From Acidimicrobiaceae bacterium (GTDB taxonomy: Bacteria; Actinomycetota; Acidimicrobiia; Acidimicrobiales; UBA8190): a DNA stretch of 47,125 bases. The first letter of the stretch is position 1. Each line of letters starts with the position of its first letter. The position numbers and the translations under genes were made by a program. This document shows positions 23,827 to 31,991 of this stretch, piece after piece. Under the pieces are notes generated by a model that saw nothing but the letters and a program-made list of their open reading frames with translations, did not search any database and was not told where the DNA came from. The DNA lies in the NCBI GenBank assembly GCA_003151955.1, contig PLZB01000009.1:1-47125 (forward strand). Reading direction: 5' to 3'.

Positions 23827-24449
23827 CGCCGACGGACCCGCTCCGGGAGCACTGGGACGCCGCCCACCGGACCGGGGGCGCGACCGGGGTCAGCTGGTAC
23901 CAGCCCGGGGCGACCACCTCGGTCGGCCTGATCGGTCGGGTCGGGACCGCTGACGACGCTGCCATCGTCGACATGGGGGGCGGTTCCTCGTTCCTCGTGG
24001 ACATGCTGGTCGGGGAGGGGCGACGGGACGTGACGGTCCTCGATCACTCCGGGGTGGCCCTCGATACGGTCCGGGCCCGGACGGGGGCCGATCCCCGGGT
24101 GAGCCTGGTCCAGGGGAATCTCCTGGAGTGGACACCGCCGCGGCGCTACGACCTCTGGCACGATCGGGCCGTCTTCCACTTCCTGGTCGAGCCGGGCGAG
24201 CGGGCCGGCTACCTGGAGCGCCTCCAGGTCGCGCTCCGGCCCGGCGGCACCGTCATCCTGGCCACGTTCGCCCCCGACGGCCCGGCCTCTTGCTCCGGCC
24301 TTCCGGTGGCCCGGTACTCCCCCGCCGATCTGGTCGCCGTCCTCGGACCCGGGTTCCGGGTCATCGAGGCCTTCCGGGAGGAGCATGTCACCCCCACCGG
24401 AGTGACCCAGCCATTCTCCTGGGTGGCGACCCGACGGATGGGGACCTGA
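23823..24449 (+). CDS. Class I SAM-dependent methyltransferase with a probable CTG start
   Basis: 208 residues if started at CTG 23823. The N-terminus LREHWDAAHRTGGATGVSWYQ is the conserved opening of a small-methyltransferase family (HWDxxY...GxxxVSWxQ). The SAM motif I is AIVDMGGGSSFLVDMLV, motif II is VTVLDHSGVALDTVRAR, and DLWHDRAVFHFL is motif IV. An in-frame TGA at 23739 and the lack of any ATG, GTG or TTG before 23973 leave CTG as the only start that keeps the conserved N-terminus; GGAGG lies 7 nt upstream of it. An ATG at 23973 would remove 50 residues. It overlaps the GNAT stop by 4 nt (CTGA). Substrate unknown; possibly a thiol or metalloid methyltransferase. Confidence 0.8.
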   Translation: MTPTDPLREHWDAAHRTGGATGVSWYQPGATTSVGLIGRVGTADDAAIVDMGGGSSFLVDMLVGEGRRDVTVLDHSGVALDTVRARTGADPRVSLVQGNLLEWTPPRRYDLWHDRAVFHFLVEPGERAGYLERLQVALRPGGTVILATFAPDGPASCSGLPVARYSPADLVAVLGPGFRVIEAFREEHVTPTGVTQPFSWVATRRMGT

Positions 24450-24477
24450 GCGGAACCGGCAGGGTCGGACCGAGGGG

Positions 24478-26826
24478 TCAGGGGGACGCCGCGGCGTAGG
24501 CGGCCACGAACTCCTCCTGGGCCCGGGTCTCGACGGCCCGGGGTCCCCGGGACCGGCGGACGGCCGAGATGGCCTCGGGGGGGGTCAGGCCGCGGTCGAC
24601 CAGGAAGCAGGCGGCGATCGTGCCGCTCCGGCCCAGGCCTCCCATGCAGAAGACGACGACACGCTCACCGGCGGCGACGCCCTCCTCGCACCAGCGAACC
24701 AGTTCCCGGGCGGTCCCGATGCCGGGGACGCCCTGGTCGGGGACGGGGACCTGGAGGAGGTCGAGGCCGAGGGCCCGGGCCCGACCGGAGAGGTCCCCGA
24801 CCCCGGCCCAGTCGAGCTCGGTGTCGGGGAGGATGCAGAGGAGGCGGGAGACGCCCCCGTCGACGAGGGTGGCCAGGTCGCTGTCCAGGTCCCGCTGCCG
24901 GTCGCGCCGGCCGGGGCAGACGGTGATGCCGAGGCGCCCCGGGCCGTCCCCGGCGAGGTCGAGCCAGTCGACCCTCAGGGCCTGGTCGGCTCGGATGGTG
25001 GTCCGGATCCGCTCGGAGAGGAGGCCGGCGGCGGCCAGGGCCCAGAGCCGCTGGGTATCGGTGGACTCCTCGAAGCCGAGGGTGTGGACGGCGTAGCGGA
25101 GGAGGGCCACCTGGAGTTGGAGGGGGTGGCGGTCCTCCCGGCAGAGACGGCCGGCGACGGCGCGGAGCAGTTGGAGGATGCGCCAGGCCCGGAGGAACGG
25201 GGGGCTCCGGAGACCGGGGGGTGGCCCGGGGAGGGGGGCCTGGAGGTCCTCGACGGCGAGGAGGGCCCGGGTGAGGGCCAGTGCCTCGCCGAGCCGTCCC
25301 CCGGAGACGGGGGTGAGGATGTAGAGGAGGTCGTTCTCCAGCTTGGCCAGGTCCTTCAGGACGTGCCCCGGGGCGGTGTGGAAGAAGTCGATGACCCAGA
25401 CGTTCCGTCGTTCGTCCATGAGGATGTTGGAGGCGTTGAGGTCGCCGTGGACGAACGAGACGTAGTGGGAGTCGCTGTCGGGGAGGGGCCCGACGGCGAG
25501 GAAGTCGTCGTAGAAGCGGCAGACGTTGGGGACGGTGACACCACCGGGGAGCTCGAGGGTGGCGGCGTCGAGGGTCCCAGGGCCGGCTCCGGGGAGGAGG
25601 GCGGCCACCCGGTCGCGGACGTCGGGGGCCCAGCGGGATGAGAACTCGTAGGCGGCCAGGATGGGGAGCCGCTCGTAGCGGGAAGCGGCGTAGAGCGGTC
25701 CGAGGACCTCGTCGAAGGCCGACCCGATCACCTGCTCGAGGAGCTCGACGGGCTCGCCGTCCTCGAAGAGGTCCTTCAGGGTCCGGACTCCGGCCCGGCC
25801 CATCGCCGCGTAGGAGTAGCGGAGACCGGCCCGGTCGCCGAGGTCGACGAAGCCCTGGACCCGGGGGGCGTTGTTGCCGAGGACCTCCTCGACCTGCTCG
25901 AAGGCCACCCGCTCCTGGGCAATGGCCCGGTTGGGACCGATCTTCACGACGGCCGGGGCCTGGACGTGGCCGAAGGCATCGGTGGAGGAGGTCCGGAAGA
26001 CCGAGGCCCCGGAGAATCCACCCCCGAGGGGGAGGAGCCGGAGGGTGGCGCTCTCCCGGAAGAGGTGGGCGATGATGGCCCGATCGGTGGCGTCGAGGAG
26101 GGCGCCCCCCTCCAGCTCGACCCGGGGTCCGGGTCCCCGGGGGACCGACGGGAGGGGGAGGCTGGCCCCGGGGCGGAGCCAGTCGGCGAAGCCGGCCACC
26201 GAGTCGAAGCAGTCGACCCCGAGGAGCCGGTCGAGCTGGCCGAGGGCGTTGAAGTGCTGGGCCCGCGAGGCGCTGGCGGTGAGGGCGCTGCAGGTGGCCA
26301 GGCGGTCGATCCCGAGCCGGGTCTTGAGCTCGTAGAGGAGGAAGCTCACCTTGGCCTCGGTCCAGACCCCGACGACGCCGACCCGGAGGTCCCCGCCCGA
26401 CCGCTCGGACCAGCCGGCCAGGAGGGGAAGGAGGCCGGTCCCCTCGAAGTCGTTGAGGGTGAGGGAGTCGACGACGTGCTGGTTGGAACGGTCCTCGGCG
26501 GTGTCGTCGATGCCGAGGACGAGGCGGGCGCCGGGGGTGCCCCGGAGGCAGTGGGCCCCGAAGGTCTCGAGGTGGTCACGCTGGGCCGGGTCGGTCGGGT
26601 CGTGCCAGTCCCGGACGTGGACGATCTCGATCTCACCGGGGGGGAGGGCCTGGGCCCAGTCCATGAGCTGGGCCAGGGGACCGACCGAGGGGTCCTCCCC
26701 GAGGAGCCGGAGGGCCTCGCTGTGGCCGACGTGGAGCTGGTTGGGGAGGGGGTCGTAGGGGCCGATGGGGTCGACGAAGTCGCGCTGGAGGCACTCGGTG
26801 ATGAGAACCGTCTTCGGGGGAGCCAC
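24478..26826 (-). CDS. Three-domain protein: pseudo-isochorismatase, kinase-like domain and tyrosine/dual-specificity phosphatase
   Basis: 782 residues from GTG 26824-26826. Residues 1-210 have the isochorismatase-hydrolase layout, but the catalytic Asp position of DxQxxF is Cys12 and the catalytic Cys position reads Lys159 (GVWTEAKV), so hydrolysis is unlikely. Residues about 240-560 resemble an aminoglycoside-phosphotransferase/protein-kinase fold: Gly-rich loop GGGFSGASVF (268-277), VVKIG (Lys295), HGDLNASNIL (Asp462) and VWVIDFF (Asp480). From memory this is close to the family called ternary-complex-associated domain 9. Residues about 630-782 are a cysteine phosphatase: CMGGLGRS (Cys727, Arg733) and a PDQ general-acid loop (Asp697). 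Kinase and phosphatase on one chain suggest a reversible phosphorylation switch, perhaps ligand-gated by the dead hydrolase. Divergent from a TetR gene. Confidence 0.85.
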   Translation of the reverse strand: MAPPKTVLITECLQRDFVDPIGPYDPLPNQLHVGHSEALRLLGEDPSVGPLAQLMDWAQALPPGEIEIVHVRDWHDPTDPAQRDHLETFGAHCLRGTPGARLVLGIDDTAEDRSNQHVVDSLTLNDFEGTGLLPLLAGWSERSGGDLRVGVVGVWTEAKVSFLLYELKTRLGIDRLATCSALTASASRAQHFNALGQLDRLLGVDCFDSVAGFADWLRPGASLPLPSVPRGPGPRVELEGGALLDATDRAIIAHLFRESATLRLLPLGGGFSGASVFRTSSTDAFGHVQAPAVVKIGPNRAIAQERVAFEQVEEVLGNNAPRVQGFVDLGDRAGLRYSYAAMGRAGVRTLKDLFEDGEPVELLEQVIGSAFDEVLGPLYAASRYERLPILAAYEFSSRWAPDVRDRVAALLPGAGPGTLDAATLELPGGVTVPNVCRFYDDFLAVGPLPDSDSHYVSFVHGDLNASNILMDERRNVWVIDFFHTAPGHVLKDLAKLENDLLYILTPVSGGRLGEALALTRALLAVEDLQAPLPGPPPGLRSPPFLRAWRILQLLRAVAGRLCREDRHPLQLQVALLRYAVHTLGFEESTDTQRLWALAAAGLLSERIRTTIRADQALRVDWLDLAGDGPGRLGITVCPGRRDRQRDLDSDLATLVDGGVSRLLCILPDTELDWAGVGDLSGRARALGLDLLQVPVPDQGVPGIGTARELVRWCEEGVAAGERVVVFCMGGLGRSGTIAACFLVDRGLTPPEAISAVRRSRGPRAVETRAQEEFVAAYAAASP

Positions 26827-26883
26827 CGGTCGATTCTGCCCCAGAGGGCCCTCCGGGTCCTTGACCGGCCTCCCCGCCCGACC

Positions 26884-26889
26884 TAGTTT
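26884..26889 (+). promoter_or_regulatory. -10 element TAGTTT, leaderless start of the TetR gene
   Basis: TAGTTT ends 6 nt before ATG 26896. On the other strand CAGAAT ends 6 nt before GTG 26826, a weaker -10 for the three-domain gene. The 69-nt intergenic region is the probable TetR operator. Confidence 0.45.
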
Positions 26890-26895
26890 GAGCAG

Positions 26896-27516
26896 ATGCT
26901 CAACACCGGTCCGTCCGACGCGCGGGGGGTCGCCACCCGGGAGCGGCTGGTCCGGGCGGCCATCGAGACCCTCAAGACGGTGGGGTTCGCCGGGGCCAGC
27001 GCCCGGGCCATCGCGGCCCGGGCCGAGTGCAACCAGGCCCTGGTCTTCTACCACTTCGGGACGGTCCCCAAGCTTCTCCTGGCCGCCCTGGAGGCGGTCA
27101 GCGAGGAGCGGATGGTCCAGTACCGGGCCGCCGTCGAGGGGGTCACGGGGCTGGCCGACCTGGTCCCGGTGGCCGCCTCCATCTACCGGGAGGACCTGGC
27201 CTCGGGCCACATGACGGTGCTGGCCGAGCTGATCGCCGGGAGTGCCTCGACCCCGGGTCTCGCCGCCGAGATCAGCCGGAGCCTGGAGCCCTGGACCCAA
27301 TTCACGGAAGACGTGGTCCGGAGGCTCCTCCCCGACCAGGTGGGTGGACTCGTCGACCCGGCTGACGCCGCCTACGGGATCGTGGCCCTCTATCTGGGGA
27401 TGGAGATGCTGGCCCACCTCGAGGGAGGTGAGACCCCCAGGGCCGAAGCCCTCTTCTCGGCCGCCGGCCGGATCACCGGGCTGCTGGCCGCCCTGTTCCC
27501 GGCCCCGGCCCCGTGA
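26896..27516 (+). CDS. TetR family transcriptional regulator
   Basis: 206 residues. The N-terminal helix-turn-helix is typical: TRERLVRAAIETLKTVGFAG, ASARAIAARAECNQALVFYHFG. The C-terminal helical ligand-binding domain (about 65-200) has EDLASGHMTVLAELIAG and GIVALYLGMEMLAHLEGG. It lies divergent from the kinase/phosphatase gene with 69 nt between starts, so it may repress that gene and itself. The downstream gene overlaps its stop by 4 nt (GTGA). Confidence 0.93.
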   Translation: MLNTGPSDARGVATRERLVRAAIETLKTVGFAGASARAIAARAECNQALVFYHFGTVPKLLLAALEAVSEERMVQYRAAVEGVTGLADLVPVAASIYREDLASGHMTVLAELIAGSASTPGLAAEISRSLEPWTQFTEDVVRRLLPDQVGGLVDPADAAYGIVALYLGMEMLAHLEGGETPRAEALFSAAGRITGLLAALFPAPAP

Positions 27517-28190
27517 GCGGTCCCGTCGACCCCGACCGTCCCTGGCTGGGGGGAGGGCCGGCCGGGATCCCGGTCCCGGGCGACCGTCCCCCGACCGGTC
27601 CCGGGGCGGGGCCTCCACCGGCCCGGTCGGTACCGGGGTCGCCCCCGACGGCCGAGCGTCGGCCTCGTCGCCGGCGACGGGGCCCGGTCCTGATCGGAGC
27701 CGGGGTCGTGGTGGTGGTGGGGGTGGTCCTCGGGGTGGTGCTGGGCGGGGGGAGCGGTCCCGGGCTGCCGGCGGCCGGTCACGGGAGCCCCCAGGCCGCC
27801 GTGGCCGGGCTCTTCGAGGGGCTCTTCGTCCAGGGCAACCCGACGGCAGCCCTCGACTACGTCCCTCCCGACCTCCAGAGCGCGGTCGGCCCGGTCCTGG
27901 CCCGGGTGGGGACGATCCAGGCCCAGGCCAGCGGGTTGGGGGTGGGCGTGGTCCAGGTCACCGGGGACACGGCCACGGTGGGGGTGGTCGGGAGGATCTG
28001 CGGGGCCGACGTGAGCCTCCTCGACGGCTCGGGTCAGCAGTGCACGAGCAACGACAACCCCGCTCCCACCGGGGACTGGCTGGTCCCCTGCGTCCGGATC
28101 GGGGGGCTCTGGTACGTGGACCTGGCCCACTTCGGAGCCGTCGGCGCCCTGATCCGCCAGTTCACCGGCGCCACCACGACGACGGGCTGA
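27513..28190 (+). CDS. Membrane-anchored extracytoplasmic hypothetical protein
   Basis: 225 residues from GTG 27513, overlapping the TetR stop. A Pro/Gly-rich cytoplasmic tail of about 50 residues ends in a basic cluster (RRPRRRRRG), followed by one membrane helix (PVLIGAGVVVVVGVVLGVVLG). The outer domain (about 85-215) has SPQAAVAGLFEGLFVQGNPTAAL and two Cys in CGADVSL and QQCTSND, plus VPCVRIGGLWYVDL: a fold like the NTF2/SnoaL-type or DUF4878 lumazine-binding-like domains found on actinobacterial surface proteins. No activity can be assigned. Confidence 0.75.
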   Translation: MSGPVDPDRPWLGGGPAGIPVPGDRPPTGPGAGPPPARSVPGSPPTAERRPRRRRRGPVLIGAGVVVVVGVVLGVVLGGGSGPGLPAAGHGSPQAAVAGLFEGLFVQGNPTAALDYVPPDLQSAVGPVLARVGTIQAQASGLGVGVVQVTGDTATVGVVGRICGADVSLLDGSGQQCTSNDNPAPTGDWLVPCVRIGGLWYVDLAHFGAVGALIRQFTGATTTTG

Positions 28191-28210
28191 GGTGGGTCCG
28201 ACGGTGGTGG

Positions 28211-29383
28211 TCAGTCGACCGTCCTGTCGCTCGCGATCGGTCCTGTCTCCGTCTCGAACAGGCTGATGTACCTGTCGTAGCGGTAGACCCGATTTCGACG
28301 CTGGCCCGTTGTCTCCCGGAGGACACCGGCGTCGACGGCCCGGTCGAGCAACCGGATGGCGGTCGTCGGTGCCACATCCAGGGTCCGTCCCACCCACCCC
28401 GCGTTGACGAGGGGCTGGCCATAGAGGGCATCGAGGAGTCGGAGGTCGTTCTGGGCACCTCCCCGGGCGCTCAGTCGGGCGCGGTCGGTTTCCCGGAGCA
28501 GGTGAATGGCACTGGCGGTCCGTGCTGCGTCGTCGGCCGCGTCCCGGACAGCTTCGAGGAAGAACGTCAGCCACCCCTCCCAGTCCCCGTCCTCCCGGAC
28601 GGTCATGAGGTGGTCGAAATAGGTGGTCCGTCGACGGTTCAGATAGGCGCTGATGTGGAGGACGGGCTTCTGGAGCTCGTTGCGCTCGTGGAGGAGGAGG
28701 GAGACGAGCAGGCGTCCGGTGCGACCGTTGCCGTCGAGGAACGGGTGGATGGTCTCGAACTGGGCGTGGGCCAGGCCGACGGTGATCAGAACGGGGTGGG
28801 TGATCTCGTGGAGGAACGATTCCAGATCGGTCATGGCCTGCTCCATGACAAGGGGCGGAGGTGGGACGTAGGTGGCACCGGCGAGGGAACAGCCCTGGGG
28901 TCCGATCCAGTTCTGGGTACGACGGAACTCGCCCGGCGTCTTGTCGGACCCGCGACCACTTCGCAGCAGGGTCCCGTGGACCTCACGGAGGAGCCGGTTG
29001 CACAAAGGCAACTCGCCGAGGAGCTCGATGCCTCGGCTCAGCGCCCCCACGTAGTTGACCACCTCACGAACGTCGAGCTCGGGTACCGGAGCAGCCTCGT
29101 CGAGCTCGAAGGCAAGGACGTCGTCCAAGGAGCAGTCGGTGCCTTCGATACGGGAACTGAGGAGCGCCTCATGGCGGACGTACATGGCCAGGAAGAGGTC
29201 GGCGTCGGGCAGGACCCGGGCCAGGCCGTCGAGCCGACCGATGGCGGTGTCAGCGGCGGAGAGCCTGGCAACAAGGACCTGTTCGTAGGCGACCGGAGGT
29301 TGGGGGGGCAGCGGCGACGGCTCGAACGCCCGGTAGCCGTCGATCTGCTGGACAAGTCGGCCGGACCGTGGATGTGCTTTCAT
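28211..29383 (-). CDS. Fic family protein (predicted AMP-transferase) with winged helix
   Basis: 390 residues. The catalytic core motif HPFLDGNGRTGR matches HxFx(D/E)GNGRxxR exactly. An N-terminal inhibitory helix is present in SSRIEGT ((S/T)xxxE(G/N)), placing it with class II Fic proteins whose activity is blocked by the Glu finger in the ATP site. The segment YVPPPPLVMEQAMTDLE is the flap/N-terminal helix region of this family. The C-terminus (from about 330) is a winged-helix domain (WVGRTLDVAPTTAIRLLDRAVDAGVL), suggesting DNA binding and autoregulation. It would transfer AMP from ATP to a protein hydroxyl. The ATG has GGCGGGAAG directly upstream. Unusual dyad repeats precede it. Confidence 0.95.
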   Translation of the reverse strand: MKAHPRSGRLVQQIDGYRAFEPSPLPPQPPVAYEQVLVARLSAADTAIGRLDGLARVLPDADLFLAMYVRHEALLSSRIEGTDCSLDDVLAFELDEAAPVPELDVREVVNYVGALSRGIELLGELPLCNRLLREVHGTLLRSGRGSDKTPGEFRRTQNWIGPQGCSLAGATYVPPPPLVMEQAMTDLESFLHEITHPVLITVGLAHAQFETIHPFLDGNGRTGRLLVSLLLHERNELQKPVLHISAYLNRRRTTYFDHLMTVREDGDWEGWLTFFLEAVRDAADDAARTASAIHLLRETDRARLSARGGAQNDLRLLDALYGQPLVNAGWVGRTLDVAPTTAIRLLDRAVDAGVLRETTGQRRNRVYRYDRYISLFETETGPIASDRTVD

Positions 29384-29394
29384 CTTCCCGCCTC

Positions 29395-29438
29395 ACCGGC
29401 CCCCTGTTCCAGCATCGTGACCAATTCTGGAATATGGC
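29395..29438. repeat. Dyad repeat copy 1 upstream of fic
   Basis: A 44-nt element with TTCCAG and CTGGAA arms separated by 15 nt, ending TGGAATATGGC. It resembles copy 2 at 29488-29532, most closely at both arms. Confidence 0.65.
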
Positions 29439-29459
29439 TCGGTCCGGGTGCTCGGCGGG

Positions 29460-29473
29460 TCTCGGGCCCGAGA
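29460..29473. repeat. 14-bp perfect palindrome TCTCGGGCCCGAGA
   Basis: Sits between the two TTCCA/TGGAA dyad repeats upstream of fic. Confidence 0.6.
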
Positions 29474-29487
29474 ACAAGGACCACCCG

Positions 29488-29532
29488 ACAGGACCATTAT
29501 TCCATTGTATGTATCTTACCTGGAATAACGGC
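29488..29532. repeat. Dyad repeat copy 2 upstream of fic
   Basis: A 45-nt element with TATTCCA and TGGAATA arms, aligned with copy 1 over the outer blocks but more AT-rich inside. The two copies start 93 bp apart in the gap between fic and the Gfo/Idh/MocA gene. Confidence 0.65.
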
Positions 29533-29547
29533 CGCCGAGGCCGGTCC

Positions 29548-30666
29548 CTACCAGTTGGCCCAGCCGGTGGGGGTGACCGAGCCGGTGATGGTCCGGGGGT
29601 CGACAGGCCGGCTGGTGTTCCCGGCCTCGTAGACGGCGAAGCAGAGCTGGAGGACCTTGACGGACTCATCGGCGGTCATGGCGGCCGGGGTGCCCTCGAG
29701 GAGGGCATCGACGAAGTGGGCCGAGGACCGACGGAAGCCGGTGGCCCAGTCGGCGTCGAGGCCGGTGAAGCCGACGGTGGTGGGACCGGTCTCGTCGCCC
29801 CGGTAGAGGACGAGAGGGGGATGGTCGAGCAGCTCGCCGGTGGCCCGGGTGACCTGGAGGAAGCCCTCGTCCCCCTGGATCTCGATGAACTCGTCGGCCC
29901 CGTAGTAGCGGCTCCTGAGCCACATCTTGGGGGCGTAGCTGACCTCCATCGAGCCGAGGAGGGCGGGGTCCTCGTACTCGAAGATCGCCGCGCAGGGCTC
30001 GAAGAAGAGGTCACGCCTCCGGACGATGGCCTGGACCGAGACGATGTCCTGGCCCGCCAGCCAGAGGGCCATGGCGTACTTGTGGACCATGTCGTCGAAG
30101 AGGTGGCCCCTGGGGCTCAGGGCGTTCAGCCGCCAGACGTAGCCGTCGGCGGTGAGGTTGGCCTGGAAGGCCGAGTCGGTCTGGCCGACGATGGTCCGGA
30201 TCCGGATGTTGGAGAGCTTCCCGATGGCCCCCTCGGCCATCAGGGCCTTGGCCTTCTCGATGGGGGGGTAGTGCCGGAAGCACTCGCTGACCCGGAGGAC
30301 GAGGCCGGCCCGGTCTGCGGCCGCCCCCATGGCCCGGGCCTCCTCGACGGTGTTGGCGATGGGCTTCTGGACCGAGACGTGCTTCCCGGCGGCCAGGGCG
30401 GCCAGGACGTGGTCGTGGTGGAGGTGGGTGGGGGTCAGGATCTCGACGGCGTCGAGGCTGTCGTCGGCGAGGAGGGCGGCCAGGTCGGTGTGGACGGCGG
30501 TGGCCCCCCAGGCCGCGGCGGCGGCCCGGGCCCGGTCCTCGACCGGGTCGCAGACGGCGACGACGTCGCAGCAGTCGTGGTCGAGGTAGCCGGCCACGTT
30601 CATGGCCGCGATGTTCCCGGCCCCGACCACCCCCAGCCGGACCCGGTCCCCTCTGATCAGTGACAT
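29548..30666 (-). CDS. Gfo/Idh/MocA family NAD(P)-dependent oxidoreductase
   Basis: 372 residues. The Rossmann motif is VRLGVVGAGNIAAMN, followed by DVVAVCDPVEDRA, then AVEILTPTHLHHDHVLAALAAGKHVSVQKP (the EKP motif appears as QKP) and the C-terminal sheet domain. Members oxidise or reduce sugars, inositols and related cyclic polyols. No sugar transporter or kinase is adjacent, so substrate is open. ATG 30664-30666 is preferred over ATG 30675 because TACGAT at 30674-30679 ends 7 nt before it and the upstream ATG is inside the -10. Confidence 0.93.
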   Translation of the reverse strand: MSLIRGDRVRLGVVGAGNIAAMNVAGYLDHDCCDVVAVCDPVEDRARAAAAAWGATAVHTDLAALLADDSLDAVEILTPTHLHHDHVLAALAAGKHVSVQKPIANTVEEARAMGAAADRAGLVLRVSECFRHYPPIEKAKALMAEGAIGKLSNIRIRTIVGQTDSAFQANLTADGYVWRLNALSPRGHLFDDMVHKYAMALWLAGQDIVSVQAIVRRRDLFFEPCAAIFEYEDPALLGSMEVSYAPKMWLRSRYYGADEFIEIQGDEGFLQVTRATGELLDHPPLVLYRGDETGPTTVGFTGLDADWATGFRRSSAHFVDALLEGTPAAMTADESVKVLQLCFAVYEAGNTSRPVDPRTITGSVTPTGWANW

Positions 30667-30673
30667 GGGCGTC

Positions 30674-30679
30674 ATCGTA
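30674..30679 (-). promoter_or_regulatory. -10 element TACGAT, leaderless start
   Basis: On the minus strand TACGAT ends 7 nt before ATG 30666. It fixes that ATG as the likely start. Confidence 0.5.
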
Positions 30680-30695
30680 GGGCGGGGCCCCTGGG

Positions 30696-31991
30696 TCAGC
30701 CCCAGGACAGCCGGTCGAGCTCCTCGAGGCGCCGGTCGAGGAAGGCGAGCTCGGCGGCGTTGGCGGTGAGGGTCCGGGCCGTCCGGTAGGCGGCCTCGGC
30801 CTCCTCGGTCCGGCCCGACCGGCGGAGGAGGTCGGCCCGGGTCAGGTGGTAGAGGTGGTAGCCGCCCAGGGGGCCGGCCAGCGCGGGGTCGTCGACGAGG
30901 AGGAGGCCGGCCTCGGGGGAGCCGGCCATGGCCACGGCCACGGCCCGGTTGAGCCGGACGACCGGGGTGGGCTCCCAGGTCAGGAGGAGGTCGTAGAGGG
31001 CCACGAGGGCGGGCCAGTCGGTCCCGGAGGCCTCGACGGTCCGGGCGTGGACGGCGGCCATCTCCGCCTTCAGCTGGTAGGGGCCGGGGGCGCCGAGGCT
31101 CCGGGCCCGGGCCAGGAGGTCGAGGCCGGCGGCGATCTCGGCCGTGTCCCAGCGGGTCCGGTCCTGCTCCTCCAGGGTCAGGGGCGCTCCGCCGGCGTCG
31201 ACCCGGGCCCGGCGTCGCGAGTGCTGGAGGCGGAGGAGGGCGGCCAGGCCGAGCGGCTCGGGCTGGTCGGGCTGGAGGTCGACCAGGATCCCGACCAGGC
31301 GGATCGCCTCGTCGCAGAGGTCGGCCCGGACGAGGGTGTCGCCGCCGGAGGCGAGGTAGCCGGCGTTGAAGACGAGGCAGATGACGGCCAGGACACCTTC
31401 GAGGCGGTCGGCCAGCTCGGCCGGGCCGGGGACCCGGTAGGGGATGGCCGAGGTCCGGATCTTGCGCTTGGCCCGGACCAGGCGCTGGGCCATGGTGGCC
31501 TCGGGGACGAGGAAGCTGCGGGCCACCTCGGGGGTGGTGAGCCCTCCCAGGGTCCGGAGGGTGAGGGCGACGCGGGCCTCCAGGGAGAGGGCGGGGTGGC
31601 AGCAGGTGAACATGAGCCGGAGCCGGTCGTCGCCGAAGGCGTCGGCGGGCTCGCCGGCGGCCCAGGGCACCGAGAGCTCCCCCCAGGCCCGGTGGCGGCG
31701 GTCCATTGCGGCGGCGGTCCGGATCCGGTCGACGGCCTTGCGGCGGGCCACGGTGACGAGCCAGCCGGCCGGATTGTCGGGGATGCCCCCCGACAGCCAG
31801 GCGGCCCGGGCGGCCAGGAAGGCGTCCTGGAGGGCATCCTCGGCCAGGTCGAAGTCGCCGAGGATGGCGATGAGCCGGGCCAGGACCCGGTCCCGGCCGG
31901 CCCGGGTGACGGCGTCGAGGGCGGCATCGACCTCGGGGGAGCCGTCGACCGGGCCGGCCGGCGCCGGGGTGTCGGGAGCGGGAGGGCTCAC
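30696..31991 (-). CDS. ECF42-type RNA polymerase sigma factor with C-terminal TPR-like extension
   Basis: 431 residues from GTG 31989-31991. Sigma region 2 reads LIAILGDFDLAEDALQDAFLAA and NPAGWLVTVARRKAVDRIR; region 4 reads LTLRTLGGLTTPEVARSFLVPEATMAQRLVRAKRKI. A helical extension of over 200 residues follows (DUF6596/TPR-like), ending LEELDRLSWG. This arrangement, and a YCII/DGPF gene directly upstream with a 4-nt overlap, is the hallmark of ECF group 42, in which no classic anti-sigma factor is used and the C-terminal extension controls activity. Targets commonly include the DGPF gene itself. Confidence 0.93.
   Translation of the reverse strand: MSPPAPDTPAPAGPVDGSPEVDAALDAVTRAGRDRVLARLIAILGDFDLAEDALQDAFLAARAAWLSGGIPDNPAGWLVTVARRKAVDRIRTAAAMDRRHRAWGELSVPWAAGEPADAFGDDRLRLMFTCCHPALSLEARVALTLRTLGGLTTPEVARSFLVPEATMAQRLVRAKRKIRTSAIPYRVPGPAELADRLEGVLAVICLVFNAGYLASGGDTLVRADLCDEAIRLVGILVDLQPDQPEPLGLAALLRLQHSRRRARVDAGGAPLTLEEQDRTRWDTAEIAAGLDLLARARSLGAPGPYQLKAEMAAVHARTVEASGTDWPALVALYDLLLTWEPTPVVRLNRAVAVAMAGSPEAGLLLVDDPALAGPLGGYHLYHLTRADLLRRSGRTEEAEAAYRTARTLTANAAELAFLDRRLEELDRLSWG

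Noticed and set aside
27718..27750. GTG-rich repeat-like tract
   Set aside because: It codes the valine-rich membrane helix of the gene at 27513 and is not a separate repeat.
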